This document shows, in pieces, positions 11,701 to 25,000 of a stretch of DNA of 64,000 nucleotides. The position numbers and the translations under genes were made by a program. The stretch comes from Aristolochia californica (Eukaryota; Streptophyta; Magnoliopsida; Piperales; Aristolochiaceae), in NCBI GenBank assembly GCA_029961685.1, contig JARWKL010000008.1:22601981-22665980 (forward strand). Direction: 5' to 3'. The notes under the pieces are model-generated. The model was not told the origin of the DNA. It ran no database searches and saw nothing but the letters and a program-made list of their open reading frames with translations. Within the stretch, counting starts at the first letter, position 1; each line of letters begins with the position of its first letter.

Positions 11701-14600
11701 TTTTTGTTTACGAGAAAAATGGGAGAGTGAGTTTTGGATCGGAAAAAAAATATCAATAAACAATTTGGAAACGCACAAATGCTGAGAGAGATAATTCCAA
11801 AAGGTTTCTGTGATTTTTAAAGATAGGTAAAAAGTGGGCTTTTGGGCTCTAGTAAATATCCAACCACCTGAGAATTTGATTTTTTTTGCTCCTTGAAATT
11901 TTTGGATCATTAGGTCACATGCGTCCTCAACATGTTTCTGGCATGCATATCCACCACATTTAAAGCATGTTAGGATCAGTTAGAAGTCTCCTTCCAATAA
12001 AATTCTACCAAGCTTATTATTAGGTTGTACTAGTGGAATTTCCCAAACATGAATAACAAAACCTTGGAGTTCATTTTTAGTGCGTGAAATAATGTTCTTC
12101 ACTTAAACTTATTATAGTTTTCAAATTTTTTTGCAAACATGAACTCTAAAATTTTCATTTTGTTATGGCTCATATCTTTTTTGTTTACGTGAAAAATAGG
12201 ACATTCAGTTTTGGATCTGAAAAAAAATTTCAACAACTAAAATGAAAAACCACAAATGGTGACAGAGATAATTCCAAAAAGTGGGTTGTTTGGCTCTAGT
12301 TAATATATCCAACCACTTGAGAATTTGATTTTTTCTACTCGAAATTTTTGGATAATTTGGTTACTTGCATCCTGAGCATATTTCTAGCATGCATATCCAC
12401 CACATTTAAAGCATGTTAGGATCAGTTGGAAGTCCCTTTCCATAAAATTCAACAAAGCTTATTATTGGGGGTTGTACAAGAAGAATTTCCCAAACATGGA
12501 TAACAAAACCTTGGAGTTCATTTTTAGTGCAAGAAATAATTTTCTCCACTTACATTTATTGTGGTTTTCACATTTTTTGGATACTTGAACTCTAAAATTT
12601 TCATTTAAGTATGCCTCATATCTTTTTTGTTTACAAGAAAAATTGGAGAGTGAGTTTGGATCTGAAAAAAAGTTTGAACATCCAAAATGGAAATGCACGA
12701 ATGCTGTGAGTGATAATTCCAAAATGTATCTGTGATTTTTATGGATAGGCAAAAAGTGGGTTGTTTGGCTCTTGTAAATATCCAACCATTTGAGAATTTG
12801 ATTTTTTCTTCTCCTTGAAATTTTTGGATCATTAGGTCACTTGCATCCTCAACATGTTTCTGGCATGCATATCCATCACATTTAAAGCATGTTAGGATCA
12901 GTTAGAAGTCCCTTTTCTATAAAATTCTACCAAGCTTATTATAAGGGGTTGTACTAGTGGAATTTCCCAAACATGTATAACAAAACCTTAGAGTTCATTT
13001 TTAGTGCATGAAATAATTTTCTTCACTTACATTTCTTATATAGTTTTCAAATTTTTTTGCATACTTGAACTCTAAAATTTTCATTTTGTTATGCCACATA
13101 TCTTTTTTGTTTACGAGAAAAATATGAGAGTGAGTTTAGGATCTGAAAAAAAATTTGAATATCCAAAATGAAAATGCACAAATGCTGAGAGATTTAATTC
13201 CAAAAACTATCTGTGATTTTTAAGGAAAGGAAAAATGTTGGTTGTTTGTCTCTGGTAAATATCCAACCACTTAAGAATTTAATTTTTTCTGCTACTAGAA
13301 ATTTTTGGATCATTAGGTCAATTGGATCCTCAACATCTTTCTGGCATGCATATCCACCATATTTAAAGCATGTTAGGATCAATTAGAAGTCCCTTTCCTA
13401 TAAAATTCCACCAAGCTCATTATTAGGGGTTGTACTAGTGGAATTTCCCAAACACGGATAACAAAACCTTGGAGTTCATTTTTAGTACGTGAAATAATTT
13501 TCTTCACTTACATTTCTTATAGTTTTCAATTTTTTTTCATACTTGAACTCTTAAATTTTCATTTTTTTATGCCTTATATCTTTTTTGTTTACGAGAAAAA
13601 TGGAAGAGAGAGTTTCGGATTTGAAAAAAAATTTGAACATCCAAAATGGAAATGCACAAATGCTGTGGGAGATAATTCCAAAAGGTATCTGTGATTTTTT
13701 AGGATAGGCAAAAAGTGGGTTGTTTGGCTCTTGTAATATATATCCAACCACTTGAGAAATTTATTTTTTCTACACTATGAAATTTTTGGATCATTAGGTC
13801 ACTAGCATCCTCAACATGTTTTTGGCATGCATTTCCACCTCATTTAAAGCATGTTAGGATCACTTAGAAGTCCCTTTTCCTATAAAATTCCACCAAGCTT
13901 CTTATTAGGGGTTGGACTAGTGGAATTTCCCAAACATGTATAACAAAACCTTAGAGTTCATTTTTAGTGCGTGAAATAATTTTCTTCGCATACATTTATT
14001 TTAGTTTTCAAATTTTTTGCATACTTGAACTCTAAAATATTCATTTTGTTATGCCTCATATCTTTTTTTTTTACGACAAAAATGGGAGAGTGAGTTTTGC
14101 ATTTGAAAAAAAATTTGAACATCTAGAATGGAAATGCACAAATGCTGGGAGAGATAATTCCACAAAGTATCTGTGATTTTTAAGGATAGGCAAAAAGTGG
14201 GTTGTTTGGCTTTGGTAAATATCCAACCACTTGAGAATTTCATTTTTTCTACTCCTGAAAATTTTTGGATCATTAGGTCACTTGCATCCTCAACATGTTT
14301 CAGGCATGCATATCCACCACATTTAAAGCATGTTAGGATCAGCTAGAAGTCCCTTTCCTATGAAATTCCACCAAGCTTAATTTTAGGGGTTGTACTAGTG
14401 GAATTTCCCACACATGGATCACAAAACCTTGGAGTTCATTTTTAGTGCGTGAAATAATTTTCGTCACTTACATTTATTATATATTTTTCAATTTTTTTTT
14501 GCAAGCATGAACTCTAAAATTTTAATTTTGTAATCCCTCATATCTTTTTTGTTTACGAGAAAAATGGGGGAGAGAATTTCGATCTGAAAAAAAATTTGAA
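5736..14600 (+). repeat. Family A monomers without a strong higher-order repeat
   Basis: About 18 family A monomers with moderate divergence. Local relationships are visible. Neighbouring units near 7,812 and 8,298 share the rare ACATGACCTCT start. The stretch around 9,007 resembles that around 10,440 (ATTTTATTTTTTCGGCT), about three monomers apart, and both are preceded or followed by an ACAAGGATAACA variant (near 9,172 and 10,611). Units near 8,360, 9,340 and 13,140 share ATTTAAGG-distant markers such as CAACATCTTTCTGGC and CAAAATGAAAA. A 33-bp deletion occurs near 12,275. No gene or foreign insert was seen. Confidence 0.85.
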
Positions 14601-17600
14601 CATCCAAAATGGAAATACACAAATGGTGAGAGAGATAATTCCAAAAAGTATCTGTGATTTATAAGGATAGCCAAAAAGTGGGTTGTTTGGTTCTAGTATA
14701 TATATCCAACCACTTGAGAAATTGATTTTTTCTACTCTTTGAAATTTTTGGATCATTAGGTCACTTCCATCCTCAAGATGTTTCTAGCATACATATCCAC
14801 CACATTTAAAGCATGTTAGGATCAGTTAGAAGTCCCTTTCATATAAATTCCCACCAAGCTTATTACTAGGGGTTGTACTAGTGGAATTTCCCAAACATGT
14901 ATATCAAAACCTTAGAGTTCATTTTTAGTGCGTGAAAAGATTTTCTTCGCACTCATTTATTATAGTTTTCAATTTTTTTTACATACATGAACTCTAAAAT
15001 TTTCATTTTGTTATCCCTCATATATTTTTTATTTACGAGAAAAATGGGAGAGAGAGTTTTGGATCTGAAAAAAAAATTGAATATCCAAAATGGAAATGCA
15101 CAAATGCTGAGAGAGATAATTCCGAAAAGTATTTGTGATTTTTAATGATAGGCAAAAAGTGGGGTGTTTGGCTCTAGTTTAAATATCAGACCACATGATA
15201 ATTTGATTTTTTCTCCTCCATGAAATTTTTGGATCATTAGGTCACATGCATCCTCAAAATGTTTCTGGCATGCATATCCCCCACATTTAAAACATGGATA
15301 ACAAAACCTAGGAGTTCTTTTTTAGTTCGTGAAATAATTTTCTTCACTTCCATTTCTTATTGTTTTCAAATTTTTTTGCATACTTGAACTCTAAAATTTT
15401 CATTTTGTTATGGCTTATATCTTTTTTGTTTATGAGCAAAATGGGAGAAAGAGTTTTAGATCTGAAAAAAAAATTGAATTCCCAAAATGGAAATGCACAA
15501 ATGCTGACGGAGATAAATCGAAAAAGTATCTGTGATTTTTAAGGATATGCAAAAAGTGGGTTGTTTGGCTCATGTAAATATATCCAACCACTTGAGAATT
15601 TGATTTTTTATACTCCTTGAAATTTTTGGATCATTAGGTCACTTGCATCCTTAACATGTTTCTGGCATGCATATCCACCACATTTAAAGCATGTTATGAT
15701 CAGTTAGAACTCCCTTCCAATAAAATTGCACCAAGCTTATTATTCGGGGTAGTACTAGTGGAATTTCCCACACATGGATAACAAAGCCTTGGAGTTCATT
15801 TTTAGTGCGTCAAATAATTTTCTTCACTTACATTTCTTGTTGTTTTCAAATTTTTTTGCATACTTGAACTCTAAAATTTTCATTTTGTTATGCCTTATAT
15901 CTTTTTTGTTTATGAGAAAAATGGGAGAGTGAGTTTTAGATCTGAAAAAAAAATTTAATTCCCAAAATGGAAATGCACAAATGCTGACAGAGATAAATCG
16001 AAAAATTATCTGTGATTTTTAAGGATAGGCAAAAAGTGGGTTGTTTGGCTCATGTAAATATATCCAACCACTTGAGAATTTGATTTTTCATATTCCTTGA
16101 AATTTTTGGATCATTAGGTGACTTGCATCCTCGACATGTTTCTGGCATGTATATCCACCACATTTAAAGCATGTTATGATCAGTTAGAACTCCCTTCCAA
16201 TAAAATTCCACCAAGCTTATTATTAGGGGTAGTACTAGTGGAATTTCCCAAACATGGATAACAAAACCTTGGAGTTCATTTTTAGTGCATGAAATAATTT
16301 TCATCACTTACATTTATTATAGTTTTAAAATTTTTTTGCGTACTTGAACACTAAAATTTTCATTTTGGTATGCCTTATATCTTTTTTGCTAACGAGAAAA
16401 ATGGGAGAGTGAGTTTTGCATCAGAAAAAAATTTGAACATCCAAATTGGAAATGCACAAATGCTGTGAGAGATAATTCCAAAAAGTATCTATGATATTTT
16501 AGGATAGGCAAAAAGTAGGTTGTTTGGCTCTGGTAAATATATCCAACCACTTGAGAATTCGATTTTTTCTTCTTCTTGAAAGTTTTGGGTGATTAGGTCA
16601 CTTGCATCCTCAACTTATTTCTGGCATGCATATCCACCACATTTAAAGCATGTTAGGATCAATTGGAAGTCCCTTTCCTATAAAATTCCACAAGCTTATT
16701 ATTAGGGGTTGTACTAGTGGAATTTCCCAAACATGGATAACAAAACCTTGGAGTTCATTTTTAGTGCCTGAAATAATTTTCTTCACTTACATTTATTTTA
16801 GTTTTCAAATTATTTGGCATATATGAACTCTAAAATTTTTATTTTGTTATCCCTCATATCTTTTTTGTTTACGAGAAAAATGGGAGACTGAGATTTGGAT
16901 CTGAAAAAAAATTTGAATATAAAAAATGGAAATGCACAAATGCTGAGAGAGATAATTCCAAAAAGTATCTGTGATTTTTAAGGATAGGCAAAAAGTGGGT
17001 TGTTTGGCTCTGGTTTAAATATCCAACCACTTCAGAATTTGATTTTTTCTGCTCCTTGTAATTTTTGGATCATTAGGTCATATGCGTCCTCAATATGTTT
17101 TTGGCATGCATATCCACCACATTTAAAGAATGTTAGGATCAGTTAGAAGTCCCTTTCTTATAAAATTCTACCAAGCTTATTATTAGGGGTTGTACTAGTG
17201 GAATTTCCCAAACATGGATAACAAAACCTTGGAGTTCATTTTTAGTGCGTGAAATAATTTTCTTCACTTACATTTATTATAGTTTTCAAATTTTTTTGCA
17301 TACATGAACTCTAAAATTTCATTTTTTTATGCCTTATATCTTTTTTGTTGACGAGAATAATGGGAGAGAGAGTTTTGGATCTGAAGAAAAAATATAATAT
17401 CCAAAATGAAAATGTTAAAAATGCTAAGAGAGATAATTCCTAAAAGTATCTGTGATTTTTAAGGATAGGCAAAAAGTGGGTTGTTTGGCTCTGGTTTAAA
17501 TATGCAACCACTTGAGAATTTGATTTTTTCTACTCCTTGTAATTTTTGGATCATTGGGTCACTTGCACCTTCAACATGTTTCTGGCATGCATATCCACCA

Positions 17601-18850
17601 CATTTAAAGCATGTTAGGATCAGTTAGAAGTCCTTTTCCTATAAAATTCCACCAAGCTTATTATTAGGGGTTGTACTAGTGGAATTTCCCAATAATGGAT
17701 AACAAAACCTTGGAGTTCATTTTTAGTGCGTAAAATAATTTTCTTCACTTACATTTCTTATAGTTTTCAAATTTTTTTGCATACTTGAACTCTAAAATTT
17801 TTATTTTGTTATGCCTTATATCTTTTTTGTTTACGAGAAAAATTGGTGAGAGAGTTTTAGATCTGAAAAAAAATTTGAACACCCAAAATGGTAATGCACA
17901 AATGCCGAGAGAGATCATTCCAAAAAGTATCTACGATTTTTAAGGATAGGCAAAAAGTGCGTTGTTTGGCTCAGGTAAATATATCAGACCACTTGAGAAT
18001 TTGATTTTTTCTACTCCTTGAAATTTTTGGATCATTAGATCACTTGCATCCTCAACATGTTTCTGGCATGGATATCCACCACATTTAAAGCATGTTAGGA
18101 TCAGTTAGATGTCTTTTTCCTATAAAATTCCACCAAGCTTATTATTAGAGGTTGTACTAGTGGAATTTCCCAAACATGGATAACAAAACCTTGGAGTTCA
18201 TTTTTAGTGCGTGAAATAATTTTCTTCACTTACATTTATTATAGTTTTCAAAAAAAATTTCGTATTTGAACTCGAAAATTTTCATTTTGTTCTGCCTTAT
18301 ATCTTTTTTGCTAACGAGAAAAATGGGAGAGAGAGTTTTTGTTTTGAAAAAAAATTTTAACATCCAAACTGGAAATGCACAAATGCTGTGAGAGATAATT
18401 CCAAAAAGTAATTGTGATTTTTAAGGATTGGCAAAAACTAGGTTGTTTGGCTCTGGCAAATATATCCAACCACTTGAGAATTTGATTTTTTCTTCTCATT
18501 GACATTTTTTTATCATTAGGTCACTTGCATCCTCAACATGTTTCTGGCATGCATATCCACCACATTTAAAGCATGTTAGGATCTGTTAGAAGTTCCTTTC
18601 CATTAAAATTCCGCCAAGCTTGTTATTAGGGGTTGTACTAGTGGAATTTCCAAAACATGGATAACAAAACCTTGGAGTTCATTTTTAGTGAGTGAAATAA
18701 TTTTCTTAACTTACATTTATTTTAAATATTTTTGCATACATGAACTCTAAAATTTTCATTTTGTTATGCCTCAAATCTTTTTTGTGTATGATAAAAATTT
18801 GAGGGTGAGTTTTGGATCTAAAAAAAATTTAGAACATCAAAAATGGAAAT
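14600..18850 (+). repeat. Long-range family A block, copy 1
   Basis: A multi-monomer segment whose order of variant monomers recurs downstream. The part 14.6-15.35 kb matches 18.9-19.64 kb at offset about 4,235 bp, sharing GTATATCAAAACC (near 14,898) and TTCGCACTCATTTATT. The part 16.3-18.85 kb matches 19.64-22.2 kb at offset 3,358 bp, sharing CATATGCRTCCTCA, TCACTTGCACC, CCCAATAATGG (17,690 and 21,048), CAAATGCCGAGAG with TCTACGATT, and TTTATTTTAAATATTTTTG (18,716 and 22,074). The offsets differ because copy 1 carries about two additional, nearly identical monomers (15,360-16,300) and a deletion of about 110 bp near 15,294. Confidence 0.78.
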
Positions 18851-18899
18851 GCACAAATGCTGAGAGAGATAATTCCAAAAAGTATCACTGATTTTTAAG

Positions 18900-21800
18900 G
18901 ATAGGAAAAAAGTGGGTTGTTTGGCTCTAGTATATATATAAACCCACTTGAGAAATTGATTTTTTCTACTCCTTGAAATTTTTGGATCATTAGGTCACTT
19001 GCATCCTGAAGATGTTTCTGGCGTGGATATTCACTACATTTAAAGCATGTTAGGATCAGTTAAAAGTCCCTTTCCTATAAATTTTCACCAGGCTTATTAT
19101 TAGGGGTTGTACTAGTTGAATTTCCCAAACATGTATATCAAAACCTTGGAGTTTATTTTTAGTGTGTAAAATAATTTTCTTCGCACTCATTTATTATAGT
19201 TTTCAAATTTTTTTACATACATGAACTCTAAAATTTTCATTTTTTTATCCCTCATATCTTTTTTGTTTACGAGAAAAATGGGAGAGTGAGTTTTGGATCT
19301 GAAAAAAAATTTGAATATCCAAAATGGAAATGCACAAATTCTGAGAGAGATAATTCCAAAAAGTATCTATGATTTTTAATGATAGGCAAAAAGTGGTTTG
19401 TTTGGCTCTAGTTTAAATATCCAACCACTTGAGAATTTGATTTTTTCTACTACTTGAAATTTTTGGATCATTAGGTCACTTGCATCCTCAACATGTTTCT
19501 GGCATGCATATCCCCCACATTTAAAACATGTTAGGATCAGTTAGAAGTCCCTTTCCTATAAAATTCTACCAAGCTTATTATTAGGGGTTGTACTAGTGGA
19601 ATTTCCCAAACATGGATAACAAAACCTTGGAGATCATTTTTAGTGCGTGAAATAATTTTCTTCACTTACATTTATTATAGTTTTCAAACTTTTTTGCATA
19701 CTTGAACTCTAAAATTTTCATTTTGATATGCCTTATATCTTTTTTGCTAATGAGAAAAATGGGAGAGTGAGTTTTGGATAAAAAAAAAAAATTTGAACAT
19801 CCAAAAAGGAAATGCACAAATGCTGTGACAGATAATTCCAAAAAGTATCTGTGATATTTAAGGATAGGCAAAAAGTAGGTTGTTTGGCTCTAATAAATAT
19901 ATCCAACTACTTGAGAATTTGATTTTTTCTTGTTCTTGAAAATTTTGGATCATTAGGTCACTTGCATTCTCAACATGTTTCTGGCATGCATATCCACCAC
20001 ATTTAAAGCATGTTAGGATCACTTGGAAGTCCCTTCCCTATAAAATTCCACCAAGCTTATTATTAGGGGTTGTACTAGTGGAATTTCCCAAACATGGATA
20101 ACAAAACCTTAGAATTTATTTTTAGTGCCTGAAATAATTTTCTTCACTTACATTTATTATAGTTTTCAAATTTGTTTGCATATATGAACTCTAAAATTTT
20201 CATTTTGTTATCGCTTATATCTTTTTTATTTACGAGAAAAAAGGGAGACAGCGTTTTGGATTTTAAAAAAAATTAGAATATCCAAAATGGAAATGCACAA
20301 ATGCTGAGAGAGATAATTCCAAAAAGTATCTGTGATATTTAAGGAAAGGAAAAAAGTGGGTTGTTTGGCTCTGGTTTAAATACCCATCCTCTTCAGAATT
20401 TGATTTTTTCAGCTCGTTGTAATTTTTGGATCATTAGGTCATATGCATCCTCATCATGTTTCTTGCATGCATATCCACCACATTGAAAGCTTGTTAGGAT
20501 CAGTTACAAGTCCCTTTCCTATAAAATTCCACCAAGCTTATTATTAGGGGTTGTACTAGTGGAATTCCCAAACATGGATAACAAAACCTAGGATATCATT
20601 TTTAGTGCGTGAAATAATTTTCTTCACTTACATTTATTATAGTTTTCAAATTTTTTTATATACACGAACTCTAAAATTTTTATTTTGTTATGCCTTATAT
20701 CATTTTTGTTTACGAGAAAAATGGGAGAGAGAGTTTTGGATCTAAAAACAAAATTGAATATCCAAAATGGAAATGCACAAATGCAGAGAGAGATAATTCC
20801 AAAAAGTATCTGTGATTTTTAAGGATAGGAAAAAAGTGGGTTGTTTGGCTCTGGTTTTAAATATCCAACCACTTGAGAATTTGATTTTTTCTGTTCCTTG
20901 TAATTTTTGGATCATTAGGTCACTTGCACCCTAAACATGTTTCTGGCATGCATATCCACCACATTAAAAGCATGTTAGGATCAGTTAGAAGTTCTTTTCC
21001 TATAAAATTCCACCAAACTTATTATTAGGGGTTGTACTAGTGGAATTTCCCAATAATGGATAACAAAACCTTGGAGTTCATTTCTAGTGCGTGAAATAAT
21101 TTTCTTCACTTACATTTCTTATAGTTTTCAATAAATTTTGCATAGTTGAACGCTAAAATTTTCATTTTGTTATGCCTTATATCTTTTTTTTACAAGAAAA
21201 ATGGGCGAGAGAGTTTTAGATCTAAAAAAAAATTTGAACACCCAAAATGGAAATGCACAAATGCCGAGAGAGATAATTCCAAAAAGTATCTACGATTTTT
21301 AAGGATTAGCAAAAAGTGGGTTGTTTGGCTCTGATTAATATATCCAACCACTTGAGTATTTGATTTTTTCTACTCCTTGAAATTTTTGGATCATTAGATC
21401 ACTTGCATCCTCAACATGTTTCTGGCATGCATATCCACCACATTTAGAGCATGTTAGGATTAGTTAGAAGTCTATTTCCAATAAAATTCCACCAAGCTTA
21501 TTATTAGGGGTTGTACTAGTGGAATTTCCCAAACATGGATAACAAAACCTTGGAGTTCATTTTCAGTGCGTTAAATAATTTTCTTCACTTACATTTATTA
21601 TAGTTTTCAAATTTTTTTGCGTACTTGAACTCTAAAATTTTCATTTTGTTATGCCTTATATCTTTTTTGCTAACGGGAAAAATGAGAGAGTAAGTATTGA
21701 TCTGAAAAAAATTTTGAACATCCAAAATGGAAATGCACAAATGCTGTGAGAGATAATTCCAAAAAGTATCTGTGATTTTTATGGATAGGCAAAAACTAGG

Positions 21801-22210
21801 TTTTTTGGCTCTGGCAAATATATCCAACAACTTGAGAATTTGATTTTTTCTTCTCATTGAAATTTTTGGATGATTAGGTCACTTGCATCCTCAACATGTT
21901 TCTGGCATGCGTATCCACCACATTGAAAGCATGTTAGGATCAGTTAGAAGTCCCTTTCCATTAAAATTCCGCCAAGCTTGTTATTAGGGGTTGTACTAGT
22001 GGAATTTCCAAAACATGGATAACAAATCCTTGGAGTTCATTTTTAGTCAGTGAAATAAATTTCTTCACTTACGTTTATTTTAAATATTTTTGCATACATG
22101 AACTCTAAAATTTTCATTTTGTTATGCCTCAAATCTTTTTTGCTTATCAGAAAAATTTGAGAGAGAGTTTTGGATCTAAAACATCAAAAATGGATATGCA
22201 CAAAAGCTGA
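18900..22210 (+). repeat. Long-range family A block, copy 2
   Basis: This is the second copy of the block described at 14.6-18.85 kb, about seven monomers long. Paired private variants in the same order support it: GTATATCAAAACC near 19,133, CTTGCACCCTAAAC near 20,925, CCCAATAATGG at 21,048, TCTACGATT near 21,290, and TTTATTTTAAATATTTTTG at 22,074. The copies differ by a few percent or more, so this is an older duplication than the 1.8-kb HOR. Confidence 0.75.
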
Positions 22211-22739
22211 GAGAGATAATTCCACAAAGTATCTGTGATTTTTAACGATAGGCAAAAAGTGGGTTGTTTGGATCTGGTAAATATCCAACCACTTGAGAAT
22301 TTGATTTTTTCTACTCCTGGAAATTTTTGGATCATTAGGTCACTTGCATCCTCAACATGTTTCTGGCATGTATATCCACCACATTTAAAGCATGTTAGGA
22401 TCAGTTAGAAGTCCCTTTCCTATCAAGTTCCACCGAGCTTAATTTTAGGGGTTGAACTAGTGGAATTTCCCAAACATGGATTACAAAACCTTGGAGTTCA
22501 TTTTTAGTGCGTGAAATAATTTTCTTCACTTACATTTATTATATAGTTTTCAATTTTTTTTTCATACATGAATTCTAAAATTGTAATTTTGTAATGCCTC
22601 ATATCTTTTATGTTTACAAGAAAAATGAGAGAGTGAGTTTTTGATCTGAAAAAAAAATTTGAACATCCAAAATGGAAATTCACAAATGCTGAGAGAGATA
22701 ATTCCAAAACGTATCTGTGATTTTTAAGGATAGGCAAAA

Positions 22740-25000
22740 AGTAGGTTGTTTGGCTCTAGTATATATATCCAACCACTTGAGAAATTGTTTTTTCTTCTCT
22801 TTGAAATTTTTGGATCATTAGGTCACTTGCATCCTCAAGATGTTTCTGGCATGCATATCCACCAAATTTAAAGCAAGTTAGGATCAATTAGAAGTCCCTT
22901 TCCTATGAAATTCCACTAAGCTTATTATTAGGGTTTGTACTAGTGGAATTTCCCAAACATGTATATCAAAACCTTGGAGTTCATTTTTAGTGCGTGAAAT
23001 AATTTTCTTCAGTTACATTGATAATAGTTTTCAAATTTTTTTGCATAGATAAACTCTAAAATTTTAATTTTGTAATACCTCATATCTTTTTTGTTTACAA
23101 GAAAAATGGGAGAGAGAGTTTTGGATCTGAAAAAAATTGAATATCCAAAATCGAAATGCACAAATGCTGAGAGAGATAATTCCAAAAAGTATCTGTGATT
23201 TTTATTTAAAGGCGAAAAGTGGGTTGTTTGGCTCTGGTTTAAATATCCAAACACTTGAGAATATGGTTTTTTCTGCTCCTTTAAATTTTTGGATCATTAG
23301 GTCACTTGCATCCTCAACATGTTTCTAGTATGCATATCCACCACATTTAAAACATGTTAGGATCAGTTAGAAGTCCCTTTCCCATAAAATTCTACCAAGC
23401 TTATTATTAGGGGTTGTACTAGTGGAATTTCCCAAACATGGATAACAAAACCTTGGAGTTCATTTTTAGTGCCTGAAATAATTTTCTTCACTTACATTTA
23501 TTATAGTTTTCAATTTTTTTTGCGAACTTGAACTGTTAAATGTTCATTTTGTTATGCCTTATATCTGTTTTGCTAACGAGAAAAATGGGAGAGTGTGGTT
23601 TGGATCAGAAAAATAATTTGAACATCCAAAATGGAAATGCACAAATGCTGTGAGAGATAATTCCAAAAAGTATCTGTGATATTTAAGGATAGACAAAAAG
23701 TAGGTTTTTTGGCTCTGGTAAATATATCCAACCACTTGAGAATTTGATTTTTTCTTCTTCTTGAAAATTTTGGATCATTAGGTCAGTTGCGTCCTCAACA
23801 TGTTTCTGGCATGCATATCCACCACATTTAAAGCCTGTTAGGATCAGTTAAAAGTCCCTTTCCAATAAAATTCTACCAAGCTTATTATTAGGGGTTGTAC
23901 TAGTGGAATTTCCAAAACATGGATAAGAAAACCTTGGAGTTCATTTTTAGAGCATGAAATAATTTTCTTTAGTTACATTTATTGTAGTTTTCAAATTTTT
24001 TTGCTACCTTGAACTCAAAAATTTTCATTTTGTTATGGCTCATATCTTTTCTCTTTACGAGAAAAATGGGAGAGCGAGTTTTGGATCTGAAAAAAAATTT
24101 GAACATTGAAAATGGAAATACAGAAATGCTGAGAGAGATAATTCCACAAAGTATCTGTGATTTTTAAGGATAGGCAAAAAGTGGGTTGTTTGGCTCTGGT
24201 AAATATCCAACCGCTTGAGAATTTGATTTTTTCTACTCTTTGAAATTTTTGGATCATTAGGTCACTTCCATCCTCAACATGTTTCTGGCATGCATATCCA
24301 CCACATTTAAAGCATGTTAGGATCAATTAGAAGTCCCTTTCCTATAAAATTCCACCAAGCTTATTATTAGGGATTGTACTAGTCGAATTTCCCAAACATG
24401 GATAACAAAACCTTGGAGTTCATTTTTAGTGCGTGAAATAATTTTCTTCACTTACATTTATTATAGTTTTCAAATTTTTTTGCATACATGAACTCTAAAA
24501 TTTTCATTTTGTTATGCCTTATATCTTTTTTGTTTACGAGAAAAATGGGAGAGAGAGTTTTGGATCTGAAAAAAACATTGAATATCAAAAATGGAAATGC
24601 ACAAATGCTGAGAGAGATAATTCCAAAAAGTATCTATGATTTTTAAGGATAGGCAAAAAGTGGGTTTTTTGGCTCTGGTTTAAATATCCAACCACTTGAG
24701 AATTTGATTTTTTTTGCTCCTTCTAATTTTTGGATCATTAGGTCACTTGCACCCTCAACATGTTTTTGGCATGCATATCCACCACATTTAAAGCATGTAA
24801 GGATCAGTTAGAAGTCCTTTTCCTATAAAATTCCACCAAGCTTATTATTAGGGGTTGTACTAGAGGAATTTCCCAAACATGAATAACAAAACCTCGGAGT
24901 TCATTTTTAGTGCATTAAATAATTTTCTTCTCTTACATTTATTATAGTTTTCAAATTTTTTTGCGTACTTGAACATTAAAATTTTTATTTTGTTATGCCT
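22740..25000 (+). repeat. Long-range family A block, diverged copy 3
   Basis: A weaker third occurrence of the same monomer order. It has ATCCTCAAGATGTTTCTGG near 22,831, GTATATCAAAACC near 22,963 (offset about 3,835 from copy 2), a TTTTGCTAACGAG monomer with GGATCAGAAAA near 23,575-23,610, and TCACTTGCACCCTC near 24,745 (offset about 3,824). Similarity is marker-based, and the boundaries are approximate. Confidence 0.55.
24491..24971 (+). repeat. Representative full-length family A monomer
   Basis: A clean 481-bp unit bounded by two successive AACTCTAAAA-type anchors, given as a reference for the array. It contains the HindIII site AAGCTT at 24,838-24,843 and the CATGCATATCCACCAC core. The segment reading AGGCAAAAAGTGGG, near 24,650, is where family B carries its additional 203 bp. 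The phase chosen for the unit start is arbitrary. Confidence 0.9.
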
